From assembly GCA_002434245.1 (NCBI GenBank), contig DJJR01000046.1:20565-84564 (forward strand): DNA of 64,000 bases. The letters are read 5' to 3'. The position numbers and the translations under genes are program-made. Below, one piece after another: positions 1-8,599 of this stretch; position 1 is the stretch's first letter; every line of letters starts with the position of its first letter. The stretch is from Pelosinus fermentans (lineage in GTDB: Bacteria > Bacillota > Negativicutes > DSM-13327). The notes under the pieces were generated by a model, which made no database searches, had not been told where the DNA came from, and saw only the letters and a program-made list of their open reading frames with translations.

Positions 1-128
1 ATCCACATCCTTTTATCCACATCCTTATTTCTCCTGAAGCTATAAAATTCCCTCATTTTGAAGTAAAAATCAGAATATGTCCCCATAGTTATCCACATTT
101 GTTATCCTTTTGTGCATAACTATGGGGA
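1..128. promoter_or_regulatory. cluster of DnaA boxes with a perfect 13-bp inverted repeat
   Basis: Consensus DnaA boxes TTATCCACA lie at 13-21 and 89-97. A reverse-oriented box (TTATGCACA on the minus strand) lies at 111-119, and the first seven bases of the window (ATCCACA) look like the end of a fourth. TCCCCATAGTTAT (80-92) and ATAACTATGGGGA (116-128) form a perfect inverted repeat enclosing two of the boxes. No gene is present. Such a cluster could be part of a replication origin or a DnaA-titrating/regulatory site. The sequence to the left is not visible, so the role is open. Confidence 0.6.
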
Positions 129-160
129 TAACTAGTGAAATGTTGAAAAAATCAAGATAA

Positions 161-192
161 AACAAGGCTTATACGAAAGAATAGGCCTTGTT
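161..192 (-). terminator. intrinsic terminator downstream of ppk
   Basis: On the minus strand ACAAGGC and GCCTTGT form a stem around a loop of about 16 nt, followed by a T-rich stretch. It begins right after the ppk stop codon. Confidence 0.6.
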
Positions 193-194
193 CT

Positions 195-2249
195 TTAAAA
201 ATCTGCACCACCAGCTCGTTCTTGTGCTTCTTGATATAATTTTTGCTGACTATTAACGATCTTACCCCGGCGATATACCCGCCGATAGGTTCCATCACTT
301 TTCATCATATACGCTTTACGATTATCCTTTAGCATGATATGTAAAATATTTTTAATTCGTTCTAGAATTTCTGGATTATCAATGGGAAATAATAATTCAA
401 TCCTCTCACTTAAGTTACGATTCATCCAGTCCGCACTGGATAAATAAACTTTTTCCCTTCCACCATTTTTAAAATATAAAATACGATGATGCTCCAAAAA
501 GCGTCCTACAATGCTTCGTACCTTAATATTCTCACTGACATGTTCAATCCCTGGCTTTAGGGCACAAATTCCACGAATAATAAGGTCAATTTTAACCCCT
601 TTGCTAGAAGCCTCATACAATTTAAGAATAATATCCTTATCCAGCAAAGAATTCATTTTAGCAATGATATGACCGCTTTTTCCCTCTTGAGCCAAAGCAA
701 TTTCCCGATCAATCAACTCTTTTAATTTCTCTCGTAAACCAACAGGAGCAACTATCAGCTTCTTCCATGATGGAGGTTCTGAATACCCCAACAGCATATT
801 AAAAAAATCTGAAGCATCCGCTCCTATTTTTTCATTGGCAGTAAACAGACTCATATCAGAGTATATGCGGGCTGTAATGTCATTATAATTTCCCGTTCCC
901 ATGTGCACATACCGCTTAATACGAGCTTCTTCCTGCCGAATGATTAATGCCATTTTGCCATGGACCTTAAGACCTAACAATCCATAAATTACATGACAGC
1001 CAGATTCTTCTAATTTTCTGGCCCATAAAATATTGTTTTCCTCATCAAAACGAGCTCGAACTTCCACTACAACCGTAACTTGTTTCCCATTTTCAGCAGC
1101 TTGAGCCAGAGCCCGGACAATGGAAGAATTACCGCTCACTCTATATAAAGTCTGCTTAATCGCTAACACTTTAGGATCAACTGCTGCCTGACGAATAAAG
1201 TTCACTACAGGCATAAAAGATTCGTAAGGATGATGCAGTAAAATATCTTTCTCGCGAATCACGTCAAATAGATCCTCAGCATCGTTTAATCCTATGGGAA
1301 TCTGTGGAATAAGAGGCTCATAACGCAGGTCATCAAAACCTTGAAGGTCCATCACTTTCATAAAACAAGATATATCAATGGGACCCGTAACTTCATACAA
1401 ATCCTGTTCATCCATCTTAAATATATCCAGCAAGAACTCTTTTAAAAAAGATTTGTTTGTTTTGGTCATTTCCAAGCGTACTGCTTCGCCCCGTTTACGC
1501 TGCCGCAGAGATTTTTCTACCTCGGCCAGCAGATCTTCGGCACCTTCACCATCAATTAACAAATCCGAATTACGCGTAACGCTAAAGGCTGCAATGTCCT
1601 TAATCGTATAGCCGCAGAATAACTCAGAACAATGTTTTTTTATAATGTCTTCCAATAATACAAATTGTTTGCCAACACTTTGGTCAGGTACTTCAATAAT
1701 TCGCGGCAGTGCATTGGGAACGGGAAGAATTGCTGTCTGCAGCTCCTCTTTTCCCTTTGTTAGCAGCACTGCCAGATTTAAACTCCGATTAGCCAATAAA
1801 GGGAATGGATGACTGGCATTTACCGCTAATGGCGTAAGCAATGGATAAATCGTGTTATAAAAATGCTCTTCTACCCACTGCCGCCCGCTAACCGATAAGC
1901 TCTCCACATCACTTACATAAATATCATGATTTTGCATAGCACCAAGAATCTTCTTTAGATACCAATACTGCAGCCGTACCATCTCCCGCACTGCTTCATC
2001 GATTAACTGAAGCTGCTGTGCTGCATTAAACCCTGCAGGATCTCTCTTACCAATACCGCTTTCCACTTGCTGTTTCAGTCCAGCAACACGAATCATAAAA
2101 AACTCATCCAAATTAGAACTGGCAATCGCCACAAATTTTAATCGTTCCAGCAAAGGTTTCTCAGGATCATTTGCTTCTTCTAAAACCCGATGATTAAACT
2201 TCAGCCAGCTTAACTCCCTATTTAAGAAATTCTCTTGTTTATCAAACAT
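195..2249 (-). CDS. ppk: polyphosphate kinase 1
   Basis: Reversibly transfers the terminal phosphate of ATP to long-chain polyphosphate at the membrane. The 684 residues match the usual PPK1 length and begin with the characteristic NRELSWLKFNHRVLEEA segment. The catalytic phospho-accepting histidine is H430 in LKVHGKM, inside the first phospholipase-D-like C-terminal domain. The second C-terminal domain carries the HHRILYFKNGG and SSADWMNRNLSERIE segments. The gene is transcribed away from ppx across a shared 314-bp regulatory region, so synthesis and degradation of polyphosphate sit side by side. The ribosome site is weak (AGG about 10 nt before the ATG). Identification is secure. Confidence 0.97.
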   Translation of the reverse strand: MFDKQENFLNRELSWLKFNHRVLEEANDPEKPLLERLKFVAIASSNLDEFFMIRVAGLKQQVESGIGKRDPAGFNAAQQLQLIDEAVREMVRLQYWYLKKILGAMQNHDIYVSDVESLSVSGRQWVEEHFYNTIYPLLTPLAVNASHPFPLLANRSLNLAVLLTKGKEELQTAILPVPNALPRIIEVPDQSVGKQFVLLEDIIKKHCSELFCGYTIKDIAAFSVTRNSDLLIDGEGAEDLLAEVEKSLRQRKRGEAVRLEMTKTNKSFLKEFLLDIFKMDEQDLYEVTGPIDISCFMKVMDLQGFDDLRYEPLIPQIPIGLNDAEDLFDVIREKDILLHHPYESFMPVVNFIRQAAVDPKVLAIKQTLYRVSGNSSIVRALAQAAENGKQVTVVVEVRARFDEENNILWARKLEESGCHVIYGLLGLKVHGKMALIIRQEEARIKRYVHMGTGNYNDITARIYSDMSLFTANEKIGADASDFFNMLLGYSEPPSWKKLIVAPVGLREKLKELIDREIALAQEGKSGHIIAKMNSLLDKDIILKLYEASSKGVKIDLIIRGICALKPGIEHVSENIKVRSIVGRFLEHHRILYFKNGGREKVYLSSADWMNRNLSERIELLFPIDNPEILERIKNILHIMLKDNRKAYMMKSDGTYRRVYRRGKIVNSQQKLYQEAQERAGGADF

Positions 2250-2371
2250 GGCTTCAACCTGCCTATCTCAGAATTTGAAACTTGGCTTAACTCATTGTAG
2301 TAGTTTTCTTTCGACATAATTCCTTATATTACCTGCCGTTTCCTCTAGTATGAGAGGTGTATTTGAATAAA

Positions 2372-2399
2372 TTTACAATAACTTAACAATCCATTAAAT
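2372..2399. promoter_or_regulatory. three 11-bp-phased Pho-box-like repeats
   Basis: TTTACA at 2372, TTAACA at 2383 and TTAAAT at 2394 are spaced exactly 11 bp start to start. This is the arrangement of PhoP-binding TTAACA direct repeats in Firmicutes. They lie in the 314-bp region between the divergent ppk and ppx genes, which holds no other gene. PhoP control is inferred from the spacing and the neighbours. Confidence 0.5.
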
Positions 2400-2563
2400 T
2401 TTCTATAAAGCAGCTCTTTTTTCTCAATTATCTAAATTTTATAACATTTATTTTATCATAATAATCTTTCGTAAATTACTATTTAGGCAGAGGATTTTCC
2501 TAAAATATTGCTAATACATATTTTATAAAAGAATTGCACCCAGTACAAAGGAGAAAAGATTTC

Positions 2564-4087
2564 ATGAATCAACGTATCGCGATTATCGATTTAGGATCAA
2601 ACTCTGCTCGCCTTATTATCGTCGAAATCTATGCTAACGGTTCCTACAATCTAATTTATCATCAAAAAGATGCGGTTCGTTTGGGACAAGAGGCCGATAA
2701 AAATCGTCAACTGCAGCCAGAGGCCATGTCTCGTACAATGAGCCTGCTAAAAAGCTTCGCTCATATGTGTCAAATCTTTAAAACGGATAAAATTCTAGGC
2801 GTAGGAACTGCAGCACTGCGTAATGCCGTTAATGGCTCAGAATTTGTAAAAAAAATTCAAAAAGAAACTGGCATTTCCATTAGCATCATTAGCGGAGAAG
2901 AGGAAGCAAAATTAGGTTACTTAGGAGCGATTAATACCCTTGATGTTACAGATGCCATATTATTTGACTTAGGAGGCGGAAGTACAGAATTAACGTTAAT
3001 AAAAAACCGCAAAGCTAAAGAAGTAATTAGTTTGCCCTTTGGAGCGGTTACGTTAACAGAACGCTTTAAACTGGAAAACAAAGCAACAGAAGCTCAATTA
3101 GCAGAACTTGATGAGTTTTTATCCCAGGAGCTTGCTAAAGTACCTTGGTTGAAACACCTTACTCTCCCTCTAATCGGCATTGGAGGAACCGCCCGCAGCA
3201 TTGGAAAAATGGAACAAAAAAGAAATCATTATCCTTTATTAAAGCTGCACAACTACCGTACCAGCTCTCTTTCCTTTCACTCCTTATGGGAAGACGTCAT
3301 AAAAATGTCCTGTGCTCAGCGTCGCAAAATAGCGGGCCTCAGCAGTGAACGTGCTGATATTATTATTTCAGGTTTAGCCATTGTTAAACACTTATTTGAA
3401 ACAATTGATAGTACACAGTTAATTATTAGCAGCTGTGGTGTAAGGGAAGGATTATTTCTTCAATATTATCTTTCCCAAACTGGTCAAACAGAGCTGTTAG
3501 ATCCGCTTTCCCATAGCACAGACAATATGCTGTCATTCTATAGCGGCAATACAGTGCACGCGGGTCAGGTAGCAAAACTCGCTAATGGCCTATTTGATGA
3601 TTGGCAGGAAATACTCGGCTTACAGCCGCGCAATAGAACACTCTTGCAAGTAGCCGCCTTATTACATGACATTGGCATTACAGTGAGTTATTATGACCAT
3701 GCACGACATAGCGCTTATTTGATAGAAAATGCCCGTTTATTCGGTCTTTCCCATCGCGAACAAATCATGGCCGCAATCATTGCCGGCTGGCATCACAGCC
3801 CTTCCGTAAAATATTCTTATAACAGAATTTATAATGAATTTCTAGATGCAGCCAATTGGCAAACAGCTCGAAAACTCGCACTATTGCTAGCCTTGGCGGA
3901 AGGTTTAGATACTACGCAAATGAATCTGGTAGAAAAAGTCACAACGAACATCTCAAAAAAACAGGCACAGCTGATTGTGACAAGCAAACAAGAATTATTA
4001 CTGGAACTGCAGGCAGTAAAGAAGCACAGCAAGTGGTTTAAACGTGAAACAGGTCTGGAATTAGTTGTCTCAACTGCCCCCTTATAA
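2564..4087 (+). CDS. ppx: exopolyphosphatase / guanosine pentaphosphate phosphatase (Ppx/GppA)
   Basis: Releases orthophosphate from polyphosphate ends and may act on pppGpp. The N-terminal two-thirds is the actin-like ASKHA fold: IIDLGSNSARLIIVE for the first phosphate loop, GEEEAKLGY, FDLGGGSTEL for the second loop and GIGGTARSIGK. The C-terminal third has HD-domain features (LLHDIGITVSYYDHARHSAYLI, then WHHSP), as in long 500-residue Ppx proteins. The ATG at 2564 is preferred over the upstream TTG at 2534 because AAAGGAG lies 6-12 nt before it and the conserved fold starts at once. The protein is 507 residues. It is divergent from ppk and likely shares phosphate control with it. Confidence 0.93.
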   Translation: MNQRIAIIDLGSNSARLIIVEIYANGSYNLIYHQKDAVRLGQEADKNRQLQPEAMSRTMSLLKSFAHMCQIFKTDKILGVGTAALRNAVNGSEFVKKIQKETGISISIISGEEEAKLGYLGAINTLDVTDAILFDLGGGSTELTLIKNRKAKEVISLPFGAVTLTERFKLENKATEAQLAELDEFLSQELAKVPWLKHLTLPLIGIGGTARSIGKMEQKRNHYPLLKLHNYRTSSLSFHSLWEDVIKMSCAQRRKIAGLSSERADIIISGLAIVKHLFETIDSTQLIISSCGVREGLFLQYYLSQTGQTELLDPLSHSTDNMLSFYSGNTVHAGQVAKLANGLFDDWQEILGLQPRNRTLLQVAALLHDIGITVSYYDHARHSAYLIENARLFGLSHREQIMAAIIAGWHHSPSVKYSYNRIYNEFLDAANWQTARKLALLLALAEGLDTTQMNLVEKVTTNISKKQAQLIVTSKQELLLELQAVKKHSKWFKRETGLELVVSTAPL

Positions 4088-4101
4088 AATAAAGAATAGG
4101 G

Positions 4102-4135
4102 AAGAAAAGGCATAGCAAACGCTGTGTCTTTTCTT
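4102..4135 (+). terminator. probable terminator after ppx
   Basis: AAGAAAAGGCATAGC pairs with GCTGTGTCTTTTCTT (13 of 15 positions) across a 4-nt loop, 15 nt after the ppx stop. The T-run is part of the right arm, so the hairpin is only a moderate terminator. Confidence 0.45.
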
Positions 4136-4291
4136 CTATATTGCGGATGACAAGATATAAAACTGGATGGGCTCTCAAAGAGTGCAGGCTTTTTTAGCAA
4201 CATTTTGGCAACATACAGCTTTGTAACTTTACTTTTAAATCAAAATAATATTAAAATAAACTATATCTCTGTTCGCCATAAGGAGGCTATT

Positions 4292-5353
4292 ATGAATTTT
4301 TTTGCTAAGTTCTATAGAGTACTCTCTTTAATTATTCCTTTTGTCAAAAAGGTCTTTCCCTTAGTTGACAGCGAACTGCACTACTGGTCTACGAAAGGAA
4401 TAGCCCATGCCTGCCCCGAGCTTAAAGAACAGGCTCTTGCCAGCATTGCAAACAAAAAATTCCATTGCCAGGGAGGAAGCATTTACAGCCTCTATCCCAC
4501 AGTACAGAAAACAGACTTTATCTCTCTCGTCGTCGCGTTACAAACCATCAGCGATTATTTAGATAACCTGTGCGATAACGCTGGAATAACAGATGAACAG
4601 GCCTTCCGCCAACTGCATTACGCAATGACAGATGCTCTTGACCCCAGTGCCCACCTTAAGGATTATTATGCTTTTTATCCTTATAAAAAAGACGGGGGGT
4701 ATTTAAAAGAGCTCGTATTAACTTGCCAGCAAAAAATAAGTACATTGCCTTCTTATGGGCTGGTAAAACCAAATATCCAGAAATTAGCACGCCTCTACAG
4801 TGAATTACAGACCTATAAACACCTTAGTCCCAGCATTCGCGAAGAAAAAATGCTAACTTGGATTCATAAGAATCTCGAGCACTACCCTCAGCTTACGCCT
4901 TGGGAATTCGCCGCAGCTACGGGCTCTACCTTAGGTATGTTTATGCTCTGCGCTGCTGCCAGCGACAAGAATCTCACCTCTTGCACAGTTTCAAAAATTG
5001 ATTCCGCTTATTTTCCCTGGATTAGCGGCTTACATATACTATTAGACTACTTCATCGATGCGGCTGAAGATCAAAAAAGCGGCGACCTCAATTTTGTCTC
5101 TTATTATCAAGATTCTCCCGAAACAGCAGCTCACTTGATACACTTCATACAGCAAGCCTTTCTTCAAGCCGACACATTGCCCTATCCTGCTTTTCATAAA
5201 ACCATTGTGCAAGGACTGCTTGCCATGTATCTTTCCGACCCCAAAGCCAATACTTATCAAGGAATAAAAAACTCCTTGCTAGAAACAGCTGGCGGTTATA
5301 CCCGCCTCCTTTATTTATTATGTAATTTCCTGCGTTTTCGAAAAGAACTGTGA
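4292..5353 (+). CDS. DUF2600 terpene synthase, YtpB-like (tetraprenyl-beta-curcumene synthase family)
   Basis: Members of this family in Bacillus cyclise a C35 prenyl diphosphate to tetraprenyl-beta-curcumene, precursor of sesquarterpenes found in spores. The 353-residue protein has the family N-terminus (VFPLVDSELHYW), an acidic metal-binding stretch ISDYLDNLCDN near residue 90 and a later acidic segment LLDYFIDAAEDQ. The start at 4292 is fixed by a perfect AGGAGG 5 nt upstream; a longer reading frame to 4205 has no ribosome site. It stands alone between terminators. The substrate in this organism is inferred from the family, not shown. Confidence 0.8.
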   Translation: MNFFAKFYRVLSLIIPFVKKVFPLVDSELHYWSTKGIAHACPELKEQALASIANKKFHCQGGSIYSLYPTVQKTDFISLVVALQTISDYLDNLCDNAGITDEQAFRQLHYAMTDALDPSAHLKDYYAFYPYKKDGGYLKELVLTCQQKISTLPSYGLVKPNIQKLARLYSELQTYKHLSPSIREEKMLTWIHKNLEHYPQLTPWEFAAATGSTLGMFMLCAAASDKNLTSCTVSKIDSAYFPWISGLHILLDYFIDAAEDQKSGDLNFVSYYQDSPETAAHLIHFIQQAFLQADTLPYPAFHKTIVQGLLAMYLSDPKANTYQGIKNSLLETAGGYTRLLYLLCNFLRFRKEL

Positions 5354-5366
5354 ACTGATAAGCAAT

Positions 5367-5413
5367 ATAAAATAAAGGCTAAGTGCAGCGATTACACTCA
5401 GCCTTTATTTTAT
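5367..5413. terminator. bidirectional terminator between the converging terpene synthase and peptidase genes
   Basis: ATAAAATAAAGGCT and AGCCTTTATTTTAT form a perfect stem, with a further AGTG/CACT pairing inside. A-runs and T-runs on both sides let it serve both strands. Confidence 0.8.
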
Positions 5414-5414
5414 A

Positions 5415-6542
5415 TTACTTTTTCATAGTTGCTGCTGTCTTGATCAAAGCGGTCACTAATTCTGCACTATTATACAAGTCAATTTCTTTTATATATTCAT
5501 CCTTGGTATGTACTTTATTCATACCCACTCCTAATACGGCAGTAGGTACACCATAATTATTAAAGAAGTTTGCATCACTACCGCCGCCTGTAGCTTTAAT
5601 TTCTGGAATGAGGCTAATACTTTCCGCAGCCTTCACTGCCAACGTTACTACAGGATCTGTTTCCGATAAAACATAGGGACCATAAGCAGTCTCTACCTTG
5701 ACCTCGGCTTGGGCTCCGTTAGCAGTTGCCATTTGCTCAAAGGTTTCCTTCATATGAAGCGTCTGCACTTCCAGCTTTTTCATATTCCGGCTGCGAGCTT
5801 CACATTTTACTTCTACCAAATCAGGCACGATATTTGTAGCAATGCCGCCATTAATAATCCCTGCATTAGAAGTTGTTTCAAAATCGATACGTCCAATCTG
5901 CATCGCAGCCAACGCTTTACTGGCTACTACAATGGCATTAATTCCCTCTTCTGGCGCTACGCCTGCATGAGCCTTTCTGCCATGAATCAACGCTGTAATG
6001 CTATTTTGACCAGGAGCCATCGTAATAATTTCGCCAGGTCCACCACTGGAATCAAGAGCATATCCAAAGTCAGCTTTTAACGCAGCAGGATCAATCGCCT
6101 TTGCACCATTTAAGCCGCCTTCTTCCGCTACGGTAAATACAACCTGAATAGGACCATGAGAAATATGTTCTTCATTCACAATACGCAATGCTTCTAAAAT
6201 CGCTACAACTCCCGCTTTATCATCAGCACCAAGAATCGTATCACCCACAGATGTAATCACACCATCCTTAAGCTGGGGCTCTATCCCGCCACAAGGTTCA
6301 ACACAGTCCATATGAGCGCTGAGCATCAGAGTAGGTGCATCCTGTATTGTTCCCGCCTTATATGCAATCACGTTGCCACAATTGCCACCAATGATTTCCC
6401 CAACCTGATCTTCTGTCACTTCTAATCCCAATTCCGCTAAACGAACCTTCAGAACATCTGCAACTTCACGTTCTTCCCGGGTGGAACATTTAATCTTTAC
6501 CAGTTCAAAGAATTCCGCTAATACACGCTCTTTATTAATCAT
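5415..6542 (-). CDS. PepT-like M20 family metallopeptidase
   Basis: Cytosolic zinc peptidase of the M20/PepT-like group (Bacillus YqjE type), expected to cleave small peptides. The metal ligands and catalytic residues are visible in order: SAHMDC (His), LGADDKAG (bridging Asp), AEEGGLNG (catalytic Glu, then Glu ligand), ALDSSG (Asp ligand) and VHTKDEY (His ligand). The ATG at 6542 has GGGGG 7 nt upstream and is preferred over the in-frame TTG and GTG just before it, giving 375 residues. It is monocistronic and converges on the terpene synthase. Exact substrate unknown. Confidence 0.85.
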   Translation of the reverse strand: MINKERVLAEFFELVKIKCSTREEREVADVLKVRLAELGLEVTEDQVGEIIGGNCGNVIAYKAGTIQDAPTLMLSAHMDCVEPCGGIEPQLKDGVITSVGDTILGADDKAGVVAILEALRIVNEEHISHGPIQVVFTVAEEGGLNGAKAIDPAALKADFGYALDSSGGPGEIITMAPGQNSITALIHGRKAHAGVAPEEGINAIVVASKALAAMQIGRIDFETTSNAGIINGGIATNIVPDLVEVKCEARSRNMKKLEVQTLHMKETFEQMATANGAQAEVKVETAYGPYVLSETDPVVTLAVKAAESISLIPEIKATGGGSDANFFNNYGVPTAVLGVGMNKVHTKDEYIKEIDLYNSAELVTALIKTAATMKK

Positions 6543-6727
6543 CACCAAACCCCCTACAATTTAGCTAAAAATATTGTATCCATAGAACATTTCATCATAC
6601 TCTAATCTAATTCTTACTTCGCAATTGTATTCCTGCTTTGAGCAAATAAAAAGATATCTTTCCCTATAATCTATAAAGTCAGTACACATACTAGACTAAG
6701 AATGAAATAAAGTAAAGGAAGATATCA

Positions 6728-7033
6728 ATGGACAAAACCATCGCATTGCAAGGAAACAATCAAAAACTAGCTCATTTGTTACAGCAGCAGGGCTATACTG
6801 TCATCGACATGTATCAAGCCCACCTGCAAAGAGAGTCCATCGATGCATATTTATATACAACCTATCATCCTGCTGCTCTGACTACTTATCATAGTGTAGC
6901 CGAACCAGAAGATAGTATGCTAGACTCCGAAGAGGAACTTGCTTCATATCCCAGCGCTCTTATGCTGAATATTACCAATGTAACACCTAAGCAAATACTT
7001 CTCACCTTAGAACGGCAACTGCAAGCTCATTAG
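6728..7033 (+). CDS. UPF0180 / YkuS-family protein
   Basis: A 101-residue cytosolic protein that resembles the YkuS (UPF0180) family: a short N-terminal half on the pattern IALQGNNQKLAHLLQQQGY, then YLYTTYHP and a C-terminal helix. No biochemical role is known for the family. A GGAAG site precedes the ATG, and a TATAAT at about 6666 is a plausible -10. It converges on dinB with 11 bp between them. Confidence 0.7.
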   Translation: MDKTIALQGNNQKLAHLLQQQGYTVIDMYQAHLQRESIDAYLYTTYHPAALTTYHSVAEPEDSMLDSEEELASYPSALMLNITNVTPKQILLTLERQLQAH

Positions 7034-7044
7034 TATTACACGCT

Positions 7045-8208
7045 TTACTTCGGTTCCTTTCCATTGATCAATCGTCCTTTGGTTACAATGCCTGGACCAA
7101 ATCGATTCCTCAGTTTATCAATGGTTTCATACATGGCTGCACGCTTATCTTCCTGCTGATCAAATAAAGACAGCTGACCACCTCCAGACTGGAGATTGGA
7201 CACAGTGAGTCCCAGCAGTCGTATTCCTTCTCCCATGGGTATCTGATGACAAATTTCCATAGCAACATTATAAAGAACATCATCAAACTGGGTATAATCT
7301 AACAAGGTCTTACTGCGAGTAATGGTTTTAAAAGAAGCAAAACGCACTTTAATGGTAATAGTTTTGCCACTATAGTCGTACTTTCTAAGCCGCCAGCCGA
7401 CTTTTTCCGCCAAAGCCAATAGTTCGGTTTCAATTTGAAATTCAGTAATGATGTCAACAGGAAAAGTAAGTTCATTACCGATGGACTTAGGCTCAAGATC
7501 CGCGACTACTGGTCTATCATCCTGACCATGTGCTAACGCATGAATCTTATATGCCATCTGTCCGCAATGCTTTACTAATAATGCCACATTCGTCTGAGCC
7601 AGTTGCCCGATGGTATAGATTCCTAAGTTTTTCAAAACCTGAGCCATGGATTTACCGACTCCCCACATAGACGTAATCGGCAGATTCCGCAGCATCGCCT
7701 CTTCCTCCCCTGGATGAACCACAAACAGACCATTGGGCTTTTTCATCTCAGAAGCCAACTTTGCTAGAAACTTATTCGGAGCGACCCCCGCAGAAGCAGT
7801 AAGGTGCAACTCACTTTCAATACGCTCCTTTATGCAAACAGCAATCTCTTCTGGGCTGGCATAGAGCTGCTCCATTCCTGTAACATCCAGGAATGCTTCA
7901 TCTAAAGACAACGGTTCTACAATTGGTGAAAAATCGGAAAAAATGCGATGTAATTCTCTAGAGACCCGGCTGTATTTTGCATGGTCGCAGGGCACAAAGT
8001 TCCCTTCCGGACAACGGCGTCTCGCCTCCACCATGGACATGGCAGAGTGTACTCCAAAACGGCGTGCTTCATAAGAGGCTGTTGCAACCACACCTCGATT
8101 ACCAGTTCCTCCAACAATAAGAGGTTTGCCTCGCAGCGCCTCGTTATCACGCTGTTCCACAGCGGCAAAAAAAGCATCCATGTCAATATGTATAATCCAT
8201 CGTTGCAT
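7045..8208 (-). CDS. dinB: DNA polymerase IV (Y-family translesion polymerase)
   Basis: Error-prone bypass polymerase. The 387 residues contain IIHIDMDAFFAAVEQRD (first catalytic Asp and steric gate), the YEARRFGV segment, SLDEAFLDVT (second acidic pair), two helix-hairpin-helix regions (MWGVGKSMAQVLKNLGI) and the little-finger domain. The C-terminal LSLFDQQ resembles the beta-clamp-binding peptide QLSLF. Length and motif order are normal. No LexA-type operator was recognised upstream. Confidence 0.95.
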   Translation of the reverse strand: MQRWIIHIDMDAFFAAVEQRDNEALRGKPLIVGGTGNRGVVATASYEARRFGVHSAMSMVEARRRCPEGNFVPCDHAKYSRVSRELHRIFSDFSPIVEPLSLDEAFLDVTGMEQLYASPEEIAVCIKERIESELHLTASAGVAPNKFLAKLASEMKKPNGLFVVHPGEEEAMLRNLPITSMWGVGKSMAQVLKNLGIYTIGQLAQTNVALLVKHCGQMAYKIHALAHGQDDRPVVADLEPKSIGNELTFPVDIITEFQIETELLALAEKVGWRLRKYDYSGKTITIKVRFASFKTITRSKTLLDYTQFDDVLYNVAMEICHQIPMGEGIRLLGLTVSNLQSGGGQLSLFDQQEDKRAAMYETIDKLRNRFGPGIVTKGRLINGKEPK

Positions 8209-8268
8209 GCATTTTCACCTAACTTTCCCATTTGTGCAGATCATACCTTATTTCATTATACAACAAAC

Positions 8269-8297
8269 GCCTTCATCTCTAAAAAGATGAAGGCGTA
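8269..8297 (-). terminator. terminator for the tRNA-Ser pair
   Basis: CGCCTTCATCT and AGATGAAGGCG form an 11-bp stem just downstream of the second tRNA in its direction of transcription, followed by a short T-rich stretch. Confidence 0.6.
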
Positions 8298-8311
8298 AAA
8301 TTTAAAATGAA

Positions 8312-8402
8312 TGGCGGAGCGACAGGGATTCGAACCCTGGCAGGCCTTACGACCTCTAACGATTTAGCAAACCGTCCTCTTGAGCCGCTTGAGTATCGCT
8401 CC
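8312..8402 (-). tRNA. tRNA-Ser (anticodon GCT)
   Basis: Minus-strand class II tRNA. The acceptor stem GGAGCGA pairs with TCGCTCC, discriminator G, and an encoded CCA ends at 8312. The anticodon loop is TTTGCTAAA, giving GCU, which reads AGC/AGU. A long variable arm is present, and the T arm has GGTTCGAATCC. It lies 12 bp after the other serine tRNA and is probably co-transcribed with it. Confidence 0.97.
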
Positions 8403-8414
8403 GTATTGGAAATA

Positions 8415-8504
8415 TGGCGGAGGGGGTGGGATTCGAACCCACGGACCCCTTTCGAGATCGCTGGTTTTCAAGACCAGTTCCTTGAACCGCTCGGACACCC
8501 CTCC
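8415..8504 (-). tRNA. tRNA-Ser (anticodon TGA)
   Basis: Minus-strand class II tRNA. The acceptor stem GGAGGGG pairs with CCCCTCC, discriminator G, and an encoded CCA ends at 8415. The anticodon loop is CTTGAAA, giving UGA, which reads UCN codons. The long variable arm and GGTTCGAATCC T loop are intact. It is the first of two tandem serine tRNAs. Confidence 0.97.
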
Positions 8505-8599
8505 GTGTCGGTTGACACGTTCCCGATGACACATTTACTAGTATACCAGCATACGTTTCCTTTGTCAACACTAGTCAACATAAAAATTTATAATATATT

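Noticed and set aside
1378..1611. Open frame on the plus strand inside ppk
   Set aside because: Shadow of ppk; no ribosome site and no protein-like pattern.
6651..6727. GATATCTTTCC and GGAAGATATC as a possible ribosome-site-sequestering hairpin before the ykuS gene
   Set aside because: The left arm overlaps the predicted -10 (TATAAT at about 6666), so it would not be in the transcript.
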